Positions 53,633 through 62,595 are shown, counted from the first letter of the stretch. The stretch: 64,000 nucleotides of DNA from Afipia sp. (GCA_024707075.1 JANQAK010000001.1:372001-436000); one strand, 5' to 3'. Notes: a model not told the origin generated them from the sequence alone. Translations and numbers: made by a program.

Positions 53633-55294
53633 TTACATCGACTGATAATTCGGCCCGCCGCCGCCCTCGGGAGGAACCCAGGTGATGTTGCCGTTGGGAT
53701 CCTTCACGTCGCATGTTTTGCAGTGAACGCAATTCTGGGCGTTGATCTGGAAGCGCGGACCGGACGCCTCGTCGACCCACTCGTAAACACCGGCCGGGCA
53801 ATAGCGATTCGACGGACCGGCATAGACATCGTGCTCCGATGTCTTTTGCAGGTTCATGTCGGCGACCTTGAGGTGGATCGGCTGGTCCTCCTCGTGGTTG
53901 GTGTTGGACAGGAAGACCGACGAGAGGCGATCGAAGGTCAATTTGCCGTCCGGCTTCGGCGCGGGGTTCGGCTTGTGCAGCTTCGCCGGGTCCAGCGTCT
54001 TGCGGTCCGGCTTGCCGTGCGGCAGCGTGCCGAACAGCGAGAAGCCGAACAGCGTGTTGGTCCACATGTCGAGACCGCCGAGGCCGACGCCGATGACGGT
54101 GCCGAACTTCGACCACAGCGGCTTGACGTTGCGGACCCGGTGCAGGTCCTTGCCCACCGCCGACCCGCGCCACGCATTCTCGTAGTCAACCAGTTCGTCA
54201 TTGGCGCGGCCCGCCGCCAAGGCAGCAGCGACATGCTCGGCAGCCTGCATGCCGGTGCCCATCGCGTTGTGCACGCCCTTGATGCGCGGCACGTTGACGA
54301 AGCCCGCCGCGCAGCCGATCAGCGCGCCGCCCTTGAAGGTCAGCCGCGGCACCGACTGGTAGCCGCCTTCGGTGATCGCACGCGCGCCGTAAGCGATGCG
54401 CTTGGCGCCCTCGAACGTGCCGCGAATCTTCGGATGGGTCTTGAAGCGCTGGAATTCCTCGAACGGCGACAGATACGGATCGTCGTAGTTCAAATGCACC
54501 ACGAAGCCGACAGCGACGAGGTCCTCGTTATAGTGATAGAGAAACGATCCGCCTCCGGTGGAATTGTTTAGCGGCCAGCCGAAGGAATGCTGGATCAACC
54601 CCTTCTTGTGCTTGGCCGGATCGATCTGCCAGACCTCCTTGAGGCCGATGCCGAACTTCGACGGCTCGCTGTCCTTGTCGAGCGCGAACTTCGCGATCAG
54701 CTGCTTGGTAAGAGAGCCGCGCGCGCCTTCCGCGAACAGCGTGTACTTGCCGAGCAGTTCCATGCCGCGGGTGTAGGACGGCTTGTGCGAACCGTCGCGC
54801 GCCACGCCCATGTCGCCGGTGGCAATGCCGCGCACTTCGCCGTTCTCGCCGTAAAGCACTTCGACCGCGGCGAACCCCGGATAGATTTCGACACCGAGCG
54901 CCTCGGCCTTCGGACCAAGCCAGCGGCAAACGTCGCCGAGCGAGCCGATGAAGCAGTGATGGTTATCCATCAAGGGCGGCATCATGAAGTTCGGCAGCCG
55001 GATCGCGGCGCTCGACGTCATCCAGTAGAACTGGTCGTCCTTCACCTGGGTCTTGAGCGGGCAGTCGGCATCTTCGCGCCAATCGGGAACGAGCTTGTCG
55101 AGCGACACCGGATCGATCACCGCGCCGGACAGGATATGCGCTCCGACTTCGGAACCTTTCTCGACCACGACGATGGTCAGATCAGGGTTGATCTGCTTCA
55201 GCCGGATCGCGGCGCTGAGGCCCGACGGCCCTGCTCCGACGATCACAACGTCGAATTCCATGGAATCGCGCGGCGGAAGCGGTTCAGTGCTCAT
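53633..55294 (-). CDS. electron transfer flavoprotein-ubiquinone oxidoreductase
   Basis: 553 residues. FAD-binding VVIVGAGPSGLSAAIRLKQ at the N-terminus, EKGSEVGAHILSGAVIDP, the ubiquinone-binding middle region, and a C-terminal 4Fe-4S site with NCVHCKTCDVKDPNGNITW plus an earlier Cys in RYCPAGVYEW. It passes electrons from acyl-CoA dehydrogenases such as GcdH, via ETF, into the quinone pool, at the membrane face. Length matches the family (about 550). Monocistronic; large palindromes lie upstream. Confidence 0.95.
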   Translation of the reverse strand: MSTEPLPPRDSMEFDVVIVGAGPSGLSAAIRLKQINPDLTIVVVEKGSEVGAHILSGAVIDPVSLDKLVPDWREDADCPLKTQVKDDQFYWMTSSAAIRLPNFMMPPLMDNHHCFIGSLGDVCRWLGPKAEALGVEIYPGFAAVEVLYGENGEVRGIATGDMGVARDGSHKPSYTRGMELLGKYTLFAEGARGSLTKQLIAKFALDKDSEPSKFGIGLKEVWQIDPAKHKKGLIQHSFGWPLNNSTGGGSFLYHYNEDLVAVGFVVHLNYDDPYLSPFEEFQRFKTHPKIRGTFEGAKRIAYGARAITEGGYQSVPRLTFKGGALIGCAAGFVNVPRIKGVHNAMGTGMQAAEHVAAALAAGRANDELVDYENAWRGSAVGKDLHRVRNVKPLWSKFGTVIGVGLGGLDMWTNTLFGFSLFGTLPHGKPDRKTLDPAKLHKPNPAPKPDGKLTFDRLSSVFLSNTNHEEDQPIHLKVADMNLQKTSEHDVYAGPSNRYCPAGVYEWVDEASGPRFQINAQNCVHCKTCDVKDPNGNITWVPPEGGGGPNYQSM

Positions 55295-55392
55295 GATGTC
55301 ATCTCAAAATGCTGGTTCAGAACGTTTCTAAGCATCGTTCTTCCCGATTTTTGGTGCAAGAACAACCCCGTTTCGCTGCACCGCGATCCGTC

Positions 55393-55470
55393 CTAGTGTG
55401 GCGGTTCGCAAGTCCGCATTGGTCTCGCAGTTTGCTCAGTTTGCGGACTTGCGAACCGAAACCACACTAG
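55393..55470. repeat. CTAG-ended two-stage palindrome, copy 1
   Basis: Outer arms CTAGTGTGG/CCACACTAG (9 bp), a small asymmetric bulge (C versus GAAA), then inner arms GGTTCGCAAGTCCGCA/TGCGGACTTGCGAACC (16 bp) and a loop of 23 bases. It lies upstream of the ETF-QO gene. Confidence 0.85.
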
Positions 55471-55481
55471 AATCATATTTT

Positions 55482-55557
55482 CTAGCGTCCCTTTGAGTTC
55501 GAAGTTCGCTATAGAGGACGCGGTAAAATGAAGCGAACTTCGAATTCGGGACGCTAG
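55482..55557. repeat. CTAG-ended two-stage palindrome, copy 2
   Basis: Outer arms CTAGCGTCCC/GGGACGCTAG (10 bp), bulge, inner arms TTCGAAGTTCGCT/AGCGAACTTCGAA (13 bp), loop of about 21 bases. Same design as copy 1, 11 bases away, with a related inner arm but different outer arms. Its right edge is 10 bases before the uracil-DNA glycosylase start. Confidence 0.85.
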
Positions 55558-55567
55558 ATTGCCAGCC

Positions 55568-56385
55568 GTGACCACACCCGAACCGATGCCCAGCGCCCGC
55601 GACCTTCTGGCCTTTTATCTTGAGGCCGGAGTGGATTGCGCGTTGTCGGAAACCCCGGTCAATCGCCTGTCGGAAGAGGCTGCGATCGAGGAAAAGCCGA
55701 CCGCCAGGCCTCCGCTGTTTCGCACTGCGAACCCCACTCCCGCGCCGGTGCTCGCGGAGCCTGTGCCTGCGCCCGACGCCGCCATTACCTCGGCCCGCGA
55801 GATCGCGCCCAGGGCGGCCTCGCTGGCGGAGTTGCGCGCATTGCTGGAACGCTTCGACGGCTGTGCGCTGAAATCGACCGCGACGCGGCTGGTGTTCGCG
55901 GACGGTAACCCCGAGGCGAAGATCATGTTCGTGGGGGAAGCCCCCGGACGCGATGAGGATCTCGAAGGCCTGCCCTTTGTCGGCCGCTCCGGCAAGCTGC
56001 TCGACCTGATGATGGCGTCGATCGGCCTCGACCGCAGCAGGGTATATATTGCCAACATCATCCCGTGGCGGCCCCCGGCAACCGCGATCCGTCGCCACAG
56101 GAAACGCAAATCTGCCTGCCTTTCATCCGCAGGCAGATCGAGCTGGTCAATCCCGATGTACTGGTATGTCTCGGCAAGCCGTCGTCGCAGGCGGTGCTCG
56201 ATCTCAAGGACGGCATCATGAAGACCCGCGGCCGGTGGTTCGACTACGATACCGGTACGCGGACAATCAAGGCGATGGCCACGTTCCATCCGGCCTATCT
56301 GTTGCGGCAGCCGATCTACAAGCGGTTGACATGGCAGGACCTGCGCTCAATTCAGAAAGAGCTGTCGAAGAGCAGCGACACGTAA
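55568..56385 (+). pseudogene. uracil-DNA glycosylase (family 4-like), with one-base frameshift
   Basis: From GTG 55568 (TTG 55559 and ATG 55586 are alternatives). After a ~90-residue Pro/Ala-rich N-terminus comes the uracil-DNA glycosylase core: [39 protein letters not shown] and [12 protein letters not shown]. Near 56077 one G is missing from a C5-G3 context; adding it restores [20 protein letters not shown], and the rest continues in frame to 56385 (MATFHPAYLLRQP). Only one Cys ([10 protein letters not shown]) remains of the N-proximal iron-sulfur motif of classical family 4. The enzyme removes uracil from DNA. Span is 3n+2, so one base is missing. Confidence 0.83.
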
Positions 56386-56396
56386 GAGTTTTCGCT

Positions 56397-56477
56397 GTCA
56401 TTGCGAGCAAAGCGAAGCAATCCACCCTTTGGAAAAGAAGACTGGATTGCTTCGTCGCAAGCACTCCTCGCAATGAC
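56397..56477. repeat. family F paired palindromic element
   Basis: Left half GTC-ATTGC(GAGCAAAGCGAA)GCAAT-CCA; right inverted half TGG-ATTGC ... GCAAT-GAC; centre of 17 bases (cccttt...aagac). It uses the same GTC/CCA borders as families A, C and D. Confidence 0.85.
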
Positions 56478-56488
56478 GGCTAGAAACG

Positions 56489-57817
56489 CTATCCCACCGC
56501 GAATTTCACCGCGAACACAAGCGCCAGCAGCATCACCGCGGGCTTTGCGTCCGAAAACCTGCCCGCCAGAATTTTTATCACCGCATAGGTGATGAAGCCG
56601 AGACCGATACCGGTCGCGATCGAATAGGTCAGCGGCATCGCAATCGCGGTGACAACTGCCGGCGCGTATTCCGTCACATCGGCCCACGCCATGTCCGCGA
56701 GGCCCCGCGCCATGACGCAGGCGACATAGAGTAAAGCCGCAGCCGACGCATAGGCCGGCACCATGCCGGCGAGCGGCGCGAAGAACAGCGCCAGCAGAAA
56801 GAACAGCGCAACGAACACCGCCGTCAGGCCGGTGCGACCGCCAGCCGCGACGCCGGCTGCGCTCTCGATATAGCTGGTGGTGGTCGAGGTGCCGATCAGC
56901 GCGCCGAACATCGCGGCAAAACTATCCGCCATCAGCGCCTGCTTCATGCGCGGCAGGTTGCCGTCCGTATCGGTCAACCCGGCGCGGTGGGTCACGCCGA
57001 TCAGCGTTCCGGCATTGTCGAACACGTCGATGAAAAGAAAACTGAACACGACTATGATGAAGGTCAGCTCGGTTGCGCGGGAAAAATCGAACTGGAACAG
57101 GGTCGGCGCCAGCGACGGCGGCAGCGACACCACACCATTGAAGGTGGTCAGTCCCAGCGGCAGCCCGAGCAGCGACACCGCGAGAATCCCGAGCAGCGTG
57201 CCACCCGTGACGTTGCGCGCGTTCATCGCCACGATCAGCGCAAATCCGAGAAGACATAATACAGGCGCCGGATGCGCGATCCCGAACGGCCCCGCGGTCA
57301 CCAGCGTCGCCGGGCTCGCCACCACGATCTTCGCCTGCTCGAGCGCGATGATCGCGAGGAACAGGCCGACGCCTGCGGAGATCGCGAATTTCAGATTTCG
57401 CGGGATGGCATCGATGACGTATTCGCGCAGCCGGAAGACCGACAAGGCAAAGAAGATCGCGCCCGAGCAGAACACCGCCGCCAGCGCCTGCTGCCATGTG
57501 TACTTGTAGCCGAGCACGACGGTGAAGGCGAAGAAGGCGTTGAGGCCCATGCCGGGCGCGAGAGCGATCGGATAGTTCGCCAGAAACGCCATCGCCAGCG
57601 TCGAGACCGCAGCCGCAAGGCAGGTGGCGACGAACACCGCGCCCTTGTCCATGCCGGCATTGGCGAGGATCGTCGGATTGACGAACACGATGTAGACCAT
57701 CGTGAGGAACGTGGTGACGCCCGCGATGAATTCGGTGCGGACGGTGGTGCCGTTCTGCGTGAGACCAAAGCGGCGGTCGAGAAATGTCCCCGAAGATGTT
57801 TCCGGCCGCTCGCTCAT
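56489..57817 (-). CDS. NCS2 family purine/hypoxanthine permease
   Basis: 442 residues with about 12-14 membrane segments. Diagnostic AzgA-type segments: FLDRRFGLTQNGTTVRTEFI, AGVTTFLTMVYIVFVNPTIL, GMDKGAVFVATCLAAAVSTL, ALAPGMGLNAFFAFTV, and the substrate region DVFDNAGTLIGVTHRAG with GTSTTTSYIESAAGVAAGGR. It imports hypoxanthine/adenine/guanine with H+. The stop codon region adjoins the family F repeat. Confidence 0.9.
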   Translation of the reverse strand: MSERPETSSGTFLDRRFGLTQNGTTVRTEFIAGVTTFLTMVYIVFVNPTILANAGMDKGAVFVATCLAAAVSTLAMAFLANYPIALAPGMGLNAFFAFTVVLGYKYTWQQALAAVFCSGAIFFALSVFRLREYVIDAIPRNLKFAISAGVGLFLAIIALEQAKIVVASPATLVTAGPFGIAHPAPVLCLLGFALIVAMNARNVTGGTLLGILAVSLLGLPLGLTTFNGVVSLPPSLAPTLFQFDFSRATELTFIIVVFSFLFIDVFDNAGTLIGVTHRAGLTDTDGNLPRMKQALMADSFAAMFGALIGTSTTTSYIESAAGVAAGGRTGLTAVFVALFFLLALFFAPLAGMVPAYASAAALLYVACVMARGLADMAWADVTEYAPAVVTAIAMPLTYSIATGIGLGFITYAVIKILAGRFSDAKPAVMLLALVFAVKFAVG

Positions 57818-57829
57818 CGCATTCCCCCG

Positions 57830-59356
57830 TTATCGCGCCCCTTGCGTCGCGGGCTGCGGACGCACGATGGCCCAGCCGATCCGCAGCAGGCTCTGACGGC
57901 CGCGAACCGTGTATTCGAACGCGCGCGGCACTTCCGGCACGAGGCCCGGAAACCGCTGCGCGATGTCGGCGGGCGGCGTGCCGGCCGTGTCCGCGGCGCG
58001 CCAGACCACCACGCCGCCGTTCTCGTTGAACAATGCCGGCGTGATCCACGGCGTCTGCTGCGGCGTCGCATCCAGCATCACATGGGGACGCGACGCCGCT
58101 GCGAAACCGATCAAGGTCGCGAGTTGCGGATCGCCCGCCACCGCAGCAAGCGGACGGCCGGTGCGCCGCTCGAAATTCTCGCCGAAGAAAAGCCCGATCT
58201 CGCGGGCGGGCAGCGACGTCCTGACCTCACCGCTGCCGATCCATGGCTGGAGGAACGTCAGGCCGAGAACGACCGCGACCGGCGCCGCCATGATGAGAAG
58301 CCAGACCGAGCGCAGGAACTGTTGCCGCCGCAGCGGGATGAGATCGCCCGCCGCGATGATGACCGCAAGACCGGCGAGCAGCAGCGCGATGCCGTCGCCG
58401 CCGACAATCTGGTCCTTGCCGAACAAAGCGGCGATGAAGCTGAGCGCAAACGGCGGGACCAGCGCGAAGATATAGACGAACAGCCGCGCGAAGGGATCGA
58501 CCGGCGGCCGATAGATGATTGGCGCATCTTCCGGCGTGCGTTCGAGATAACGCGAATTGACGATCAGCAGCAGCGCAATGCCGGACAGGGCAAACAGCAT
58601 GCCTGCCAGAAGGCCGCCCCATCCGAGCAGCCTGTCCCGAAACTCCGCTACCGGCGGCAACGATGGCAGCACCACCGCATCCGCGCGCCAGAGCCAGATG
58701 ACATAGGGCAGCACCAGCACCAGGATGACGATGGCTGCATATAACGGGTCCGCCGATGCCAGTGCGCGCCTGCCCTTCCCCGTCGCCAGCACGAAACCGG
58801 CCAGCAACATCAGCAACGGGATCGCGGCGGACGTGGTCAGCAGCAGCAGACCGATCTCGACAGGCAGCAGGAACCACGCATTGCGCCGTCCCTGCCCGAC
58901 GATCTGCCATGTGTGCAGCAGCACCAGCGCCCAAAGCGGCCGCGCCAGAATCAGCGGCCCGAATTCGACGCCGGGAAAGGAGAAGGCCGTGATCGTGGCC
59001 GTCAGCAATATGACAAGGATTGCCTGCTGCGCGCCGACAATGGCGCGACTGAGCTTGAACAGCGCCCAGAACGTCACGATGAAACAGAGCTGCGACAGCA
59101 GGTAGACGCCGAAGATGTGATTGCCGGACAGACGGAGCGCGGCGTCGGCCAGCCAGAACGCAGCCGGCGGGCCGAGATGGGTGCCGACCTGATACTCCCT
59201 GCCGAATGCGAGCACGGTCGCGACATCGCCCGGCGGGCTTCCATACAGCAGCCATGGCAGGAACAGCCAGAGAGCCGCCTGCGCCAGCACCACGAGCCAG
59301 AAAATCAGGCGGGGCCGGGCACGAACCAGTTCAACGATCAGGGAGGTAAAACGCAT
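57830..59356 (-). CDS. GT39-like integral membrane glycosyltransferase
   Basis: 508 residues with about 11 hydrophobic helices. The first loop contains FGREYQVGTHLGPPAAFWLA and GNHIFGVYLLSQLCFIVTFW, the pattern of ArnT/PMT-type lipid-linked sugar transferases; the C-terminal ~120 residues are a soluble domain (LPAREIGLFFGENFERRTGR). It probably transfers a sugar to a lipid or protein in the envelope; the substrate is unknown. The gene ends 12 bases before the permease start, so the pair may be co-transcribed. Confidence 0.8.
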   Translation of the reverse strand: MRFTSLIVELVRARPRLIFWLVVLAQAALWLFLPWLLYGSPPGDVATVLAFGREYQVGTHLGPPAAFWLADAALRLSGNHIFGVYLLSQLCFIVTFWALFKLSRAIVGAQQAILVILLTATITAFSFPGVEFGPLILARPLWALVLLHTWQIVGQGRRNAWFLLPVEIGLLLLTTSAAIPLLMLLAGFVLATGKGRRALASADPLYAAIVILVLVLPYVIWLWRADAVVLPSLPPVAEFRDRLLGWGGLLAGMLFALSGIALLLIVNSRYLERTPEDAPIIYRPPVDPFARLFVYIFALVPPFALSFIAALFGKDQIVGGDGIALLLAGLAVIIAAGDLIPLRRQQFLRSVWLLIMAAPVAVVLGLTFLQPWIGSGEVRTSLPAREIGLFFGENFERRTGRPLAAVAGDPQLATLIGFAAASRPHVMLDATPQQTPWITPALFNENGGVVVWRAADTAGTPPADIAQRFPGLVPEVPRAFEYTVRGRQSLLRIGWAIVRPQPATQGAR

Positions 59357-59430
59357 GAAACGTTTGAACCGGCCGTGGAGGGACGTTCAGTGATAAAGCG
59401 CACGGGGCAATCAGGCAACCGAACCGATCC

Positions 59431-59550
59431 GTCATCCTGAGGTGCGAGCTTTTGCGAGCCTCGAAGGATGACGGCCGACAGTAAAATTTCTGCTTTATGC
59501 CGTCGCCCTTCGAGGCTCGCCGCGACGCGGCTCGCCCCCTCAGGGTGACG
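59431..59550. repeat. family B palindromic element, overlapping the end of rnhB
   Basis: GTCATCCTGAGGTGCGAGCT...CCTCGAAGGATGACGG, a ~35-base centre, and an inverted half ending CCCTCAGGGTGACGG. The rnhB stop codon (59540-59542) lies in this last segment. Confidence 0.85.
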
Positions 59551-60310
59551 GCGAAACTGAAGTCCGGAAATCGCTCTTTGAGATAACGGCTTCGATTCCA
59601 TCCGGCACTCCCACGACATCCTCGCCGCCATGCTTGCGGTGGGCGGCGGCGACCGGCGCGAAGAAACGGCGATGATGGATCGTCGGCCCCAGCCGGTCGA
59701 GCGCTTCGAGATGGGCCGGGACACCGTAACCCATATGCTGCTCGAAGCCGTAGCCGGGATGGTCGAGCGCCAGCCGGCACATCAGCCGGTCGCGGGAGAC
59801 CTTGGCGACGATGGACGCCGCCGCGATCGACACCACGAGGCCGTCGCCGCCGATCACCGCCTCGCAGTCGCAGGATGTGTCCAGCCGGTCGCGGCCGTCG
59901 ACGAACACATGCTTCGGCAATTCCGGCAACGCATGCACCGCGCGCGCCAGCGCCCACAGCGACGCGCGCAGAATATTGTCGCGCTCGATCCGCGAAGGCG
60001 GCGCGAAGGCCACCGAAACCAGCGCGGTCGCGCAAATCTCCTCGAACAATTCCTCGCGGCGCTCGCGCGTCAGGCGCTTGGAATCGTCGAGGCCTTTCGG
60101 AACACGCTTCGGGTCGAGAATCACGGCCGCCGCCACCACCGGCCCGGCCAACGGACCGCGCCCCGCCTCGTCGCAGCCCGCCACCGGCCACACGCCGCGC
60201 TTCAGCAGTGCACGCTCGCGGCGAAAAGTCGGCGGTGTGACGACGATCGCGCCATTGCGCGGCGCGCGTTTCGCCGTTTTTGACACCATCGCGGATTTGT
60301 CCCGAATCAT
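59540..60310 (-). CDS. rnhB: ribonuclease HII
   Basis: 256 residues from ATG 60310 ([11 protein letters not shown]); an ATG at 60289 is possible. The catalytic [12 protein letters not shown] (Asp-Glu), VDGRD (Asp) and [12 protein letters not shown] segments are present, giving the D-E-D-D site. It cleaves RNA in RNA-DNA hybrids at the junction, mainly removing single ribonucleotides. The last ~10 residues ([12 protein letters not shown]) extend into the family B repeat, which also supplies the stop codon, so the native C-terminus may have been changed by the repeat. Confidence 0.92.
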   Translation of the reverse strand: MIRDKSAMVSKTAKRAPRNGAIVVTPPTFRRERALLKRGVWPVAGCDEAGRGPLAGPVVAAAVILDPKRVPKGLDDSKRLTRERREELFEEICATALVSVAFAPPSRIERDNILRASLWALARAVHALPELPKHVFVDGRDRLDTSCDCEAVIGGDGLVVSIAAASIVAKVSRDRLMCRLALDHPGYGFEQHMGYGVPAHLEALDRLGPTIHHRRFFAPVAAAHRKHGGEDVVGVPDGIEAVISKSDFRTSVSPSP

Positions 60311-60431
60311 GCCGGGATGCTGCGGGCGGGCGAGCCGCCCCGCAAGCAGGAAATTCTATTCGTGCCCGTTATTCAGCGGGGTCGGGATGTCACTCTGCAA
60401 TGCTGACGGACGCGCGCTTGGAGAGTGTGCC

Positions 60432-60574
60432 CTGCCCCTCTCCCCGCCTGCGGGGAGAGGGGCAGCTTTCTTGCACCAAGATCCGCAAGCGCCCCTCACC
60501 CGGCGCCATAGCGCGTCGAAGACGCGCGTAAACGCGCTTATGGCGCCGACCTCTCCCCGTAAACGGGGAGAGGT
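60432..60574. repeat. family G paired palindromic element with inner hairpins
   Basis: Left hairpin CTGCCCCTCTCCCCG/CGGGGAGAGGGGCAG (60432-60465, 15 bp perfect), right hairpin ACCTCTCCCCG/CGGGGAGAGGT (60549-60574). The centre contains a further long palindrome built on GGCGCCATA/TATGGCGCC (60498-60548). It lies between rnhB and the radical SAM gene. Confidence 0.85.
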
Positions 60575-60606
60575 GAAGAACACTCTTTGCCATCAATCAT
60601 TGGCTC

Positions 60607-61767
60607 TTAAAACAAATCCAGTTGCTCATTGGCGCGCTTCGGCCGCGCGAAGTGGGCAGTCGTCAGTTTGGAGCGCCGCTTGTTGAGACCGAGTTTCTCG
60701 CAGGCGATCTCGAACCGCCGCCCGATCATCCAGGCCATCGGGCCGGTGCCCTTCATCCTCGTGCCCCACTGCGAGTCGTAATCGCGGCCGTCGCGCATGT
60801 CGCGGATCAGGGTGAAGACGTGCCGATACCTGTCCGGATAATTCGCCAGCAGCCATTCGCGGAATAGGTCGCGGACCTCGAGCGGCAGCCGCAGTAGCAC
60901 ATAGCTCGCTTCCTTGACGCCGGCATGGGCGGCGGCATCGAGAATGCGCTCGATTTCTGAATCGTTCAGCGCCGGAATCACGGGCGCGACTATCACGGTG
61001 GTGGGAATCCCCGCCTCGGCCAGCATGCGCAGCGCCTCCAGCCGCTTCGGCGGCGTCGAAGCGCGCGGCTCCATGGTGCGCGCGAGTTTCGGGTCGAGCG
61101 TCGTCACCGAAATCGCAACCTTGGCGAGATTGCGCTTCGCCATCCGCGCGAGAATATCGATGTCCCGCGTCACCAGCGCCGACTTGGTGACGATGCCGAC
61201 CGGATGAGAGGTGCGCTCCAGAACCTCAAGAATGCCGCGCATGATTTTGCGCTCGCGCTCGATCGGCTGGTACGGATCGGTGTTGGTGCCGATCGCGATC
61301 ATGCGCGGATCGTAACCGGGCGCGGCCAGTTCCTTTTCCAGCAGTTCCGGCGCGTCGGGCTTGGCGAACAGTTTGGATTCGAAGTCCAGCCCCGGCGACA
61401 GTCCGAGATAGGCGTGGGTCGGCCGCGCGAAACAATAAACGCAGCCGTGCTCACAGCCGCGATAGGGATTGATGGAGCGGTCGAACCCGATGTCGGGGGA
61501 ATCGTTGCGGGTGATAACCTTGCGCGCGGTATCGATGGCGACCGTGGTCTGGAACGGCGGCAGTTCTTCGAGGCTTTGCCAGCCATCGTCGAAGGTGACC
61601 CGGGCTTCCGCCTCATAGCGCCCGCTGGCGTTGGACTGCGCGCCGCGGCCACGCCGCCGCTGGCGGTCGATCGCGACTTCGATTTCAGGAAAAGGCGAAG
61701 GAATACCCGCCGGCCCGGAGGGCGACGTAACCGGCGGGTGTTTGAGGGCATGGGATGCTCGGCTCAT
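60607..61767 (-). CDS. PA0069-family radical SAM protein (SplB-like)
   Basis: 386 residues from ATG 61767 (MSRASHALKHPPVTSP); a longer frame to 62472 is a shadow. The radical SAM cluster is in YRGCEHGCVYCFARPTHAYL (C-x3-C-x2-C). Other conserved parts: FESKLFAKPDAPELLEKELA, IAIGTNTDPYQPIERERKIM and VSVTTLDPKLARTMEPRAST. Related to spore photoproduct lyase-like proteins but function in non-sporeformers is unproven. A GTTC-N7-GTTC SOS box lies 24 bases upstream, suggesting damage-inducible expression. Confidence 0.88.
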   Translation of the reverse strand: MSRASHALKHPPVTSPSGPAGIPSPFPEIEVAIDRQRRRGRGAQSNASGRYEAEARVTFDDGWQSLEELPPFQTTVAIDTARKVITRNDSPDIGFDRSINPYRGCEHGCVYCFARPTHAYLGLSPGLDFESKLFAKPDAPELLEKELAAPGYDPRMIAIGTNTDPYQPIERERKIMRGILEVLERTSHPVGIVTKSALVTRDIDILARMAKRNLAKVAISVTTLDPKLARTMEPRASTPPKRLEALRMLAEAGIPTTVIVAPVIPALNDSEIERILDAAAHAGVKEASYVLLRLPLEVRDLFREWLLANYPDRYRHVFTLIRDMRDGRDYDSQWGTRMKGTGPMAWMIGRRFEIACEKLGLNKRRSKLTTAHFARPKRANEQLDLF

Positions 61768-61790
61768 GAAGCCAACATAGCAGCGAACGA

Positions 61791-61805
61791 GAACAAAACA
61801 AGAAC
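61791..61805 (-). promoter_or_regulatory. alphaproteobacterial SOS (LexA) box before the radical SAM gene
   Basis: On the minus strand: GTTC-TTGTTTT-GTTC, an exact match to the alphaproteobacterial LexA consensus GTTC-N7-GTTC. Its downstream edge is 24 bases from the start codon at 61767, a typical operator position. Confidence 0.7.
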
Positions 61806-62016
61806 TTCGAAACACTGTCCCCAAAATTTCTGCGGAGCTTTTTTGCCTAGTCCAAAGGGAAACCCGGCGATCTCGTCGGAGCTTCTGCTTTGGGCCGGGC
61901 CTGCCGATATTAATAAATGCCGCAAAAAGCTGCACCCGACGGGCTGTTCTGAGTGTGACAAGATGATAACGATGCCGCATCAAGCGTTTGATGGATAACA
62001 TCCCAAGCATCGGCTC

Positions 62017-62589
62017 ATGATCAGCGTTGTCATTCCCACCGAAGGCGTCGAGCAACCTGTCGTTGCCACCCTCGCTGCCCTCGTTCCGGGGGCGGCTGCG
62101 GGAATCGTCCAGAAGGTGGTGCTGGTCGACCGGCCGGGGTCCGACACGATCGAGCGGGTCGCCGATGTCGCGGGATGCGACTTCCTGAAATTCGACGGCT
62201 CGCGGGCCGCCGCCCTTGCGGCAGGCGCGGAGCAGAGCCGATCGCCTTGGCTGATGTTCCTGCTTCCCGGCGCGGTGCTGGAAGCCGGCTGGATCGACGA
62301 AGCCGCCCAGTTCATGCAGCGGGTGTCGCTCAGCGGGCGTCAGCGCGCGGGCATCTTCCGCTATGCGCGCTCTCCCTATGAAGAGGCGACGGTGCGCGAC
62401 GGCGTGCGGCTGCTCACGCGTTTCATCTCCGGCCCATCCACCGATCAGGGCCTGCTGATTTCCCGCGACCACTATGAGCGGGTCGGCGGCTATGCCCCCG
62501 CCGCGCGCCGCGCCGAGGCCAAGCTGCTCTCGAAGCTGGGCCGCACCGGCCGCGCCGTGCTGCGAACGAAGATTTTCGTGGCCGCCTGA
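62017..62589 (+). CDS. glycosyltransferase family 2-like protein (short)
   Basis: 190 residues. The start MISVVIPTEGVEQPVVATLA and the acceptor-like VVLVDRPGSD, LMFLLPGAVLEAGWIDEAAQ follow the GT-A layout of GT2 enzymes, but the DXD motif is not clear and the C-terminal half is shorter than in typical members (about 250-300). It could be a diverged or partial glycosyltransferase. ATG 62017 is the natural start after a short leader. Confidence 0.72.
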   Translation: MISVVIPTEGVEQPVVATLAALVPGAAAGIVQKVVLVDRPGSDTIERVADVAGCDFLKFDGSRAAALAAGAEQSRSPWLMFLLPGAVLEAGWIDEAAQFMQRVSLSGRQRAGIFRYARSPYEEATVRDGVRLLTRFISGPSTDQGLLISRDHYERVGGYAPAARRAEAKLLSKLGRTGRAVLRTKIFVAA

Positions 62590-62595
62590 TATTAT

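Noticed and set aside
57272..58744. 490-residue open frame opposite the permease and GT39-like genes
   Set aside because: Spans the antisense of two membrane protein genes; Arg/Asp-rich composition expected from antisense of hydrophobic codons.
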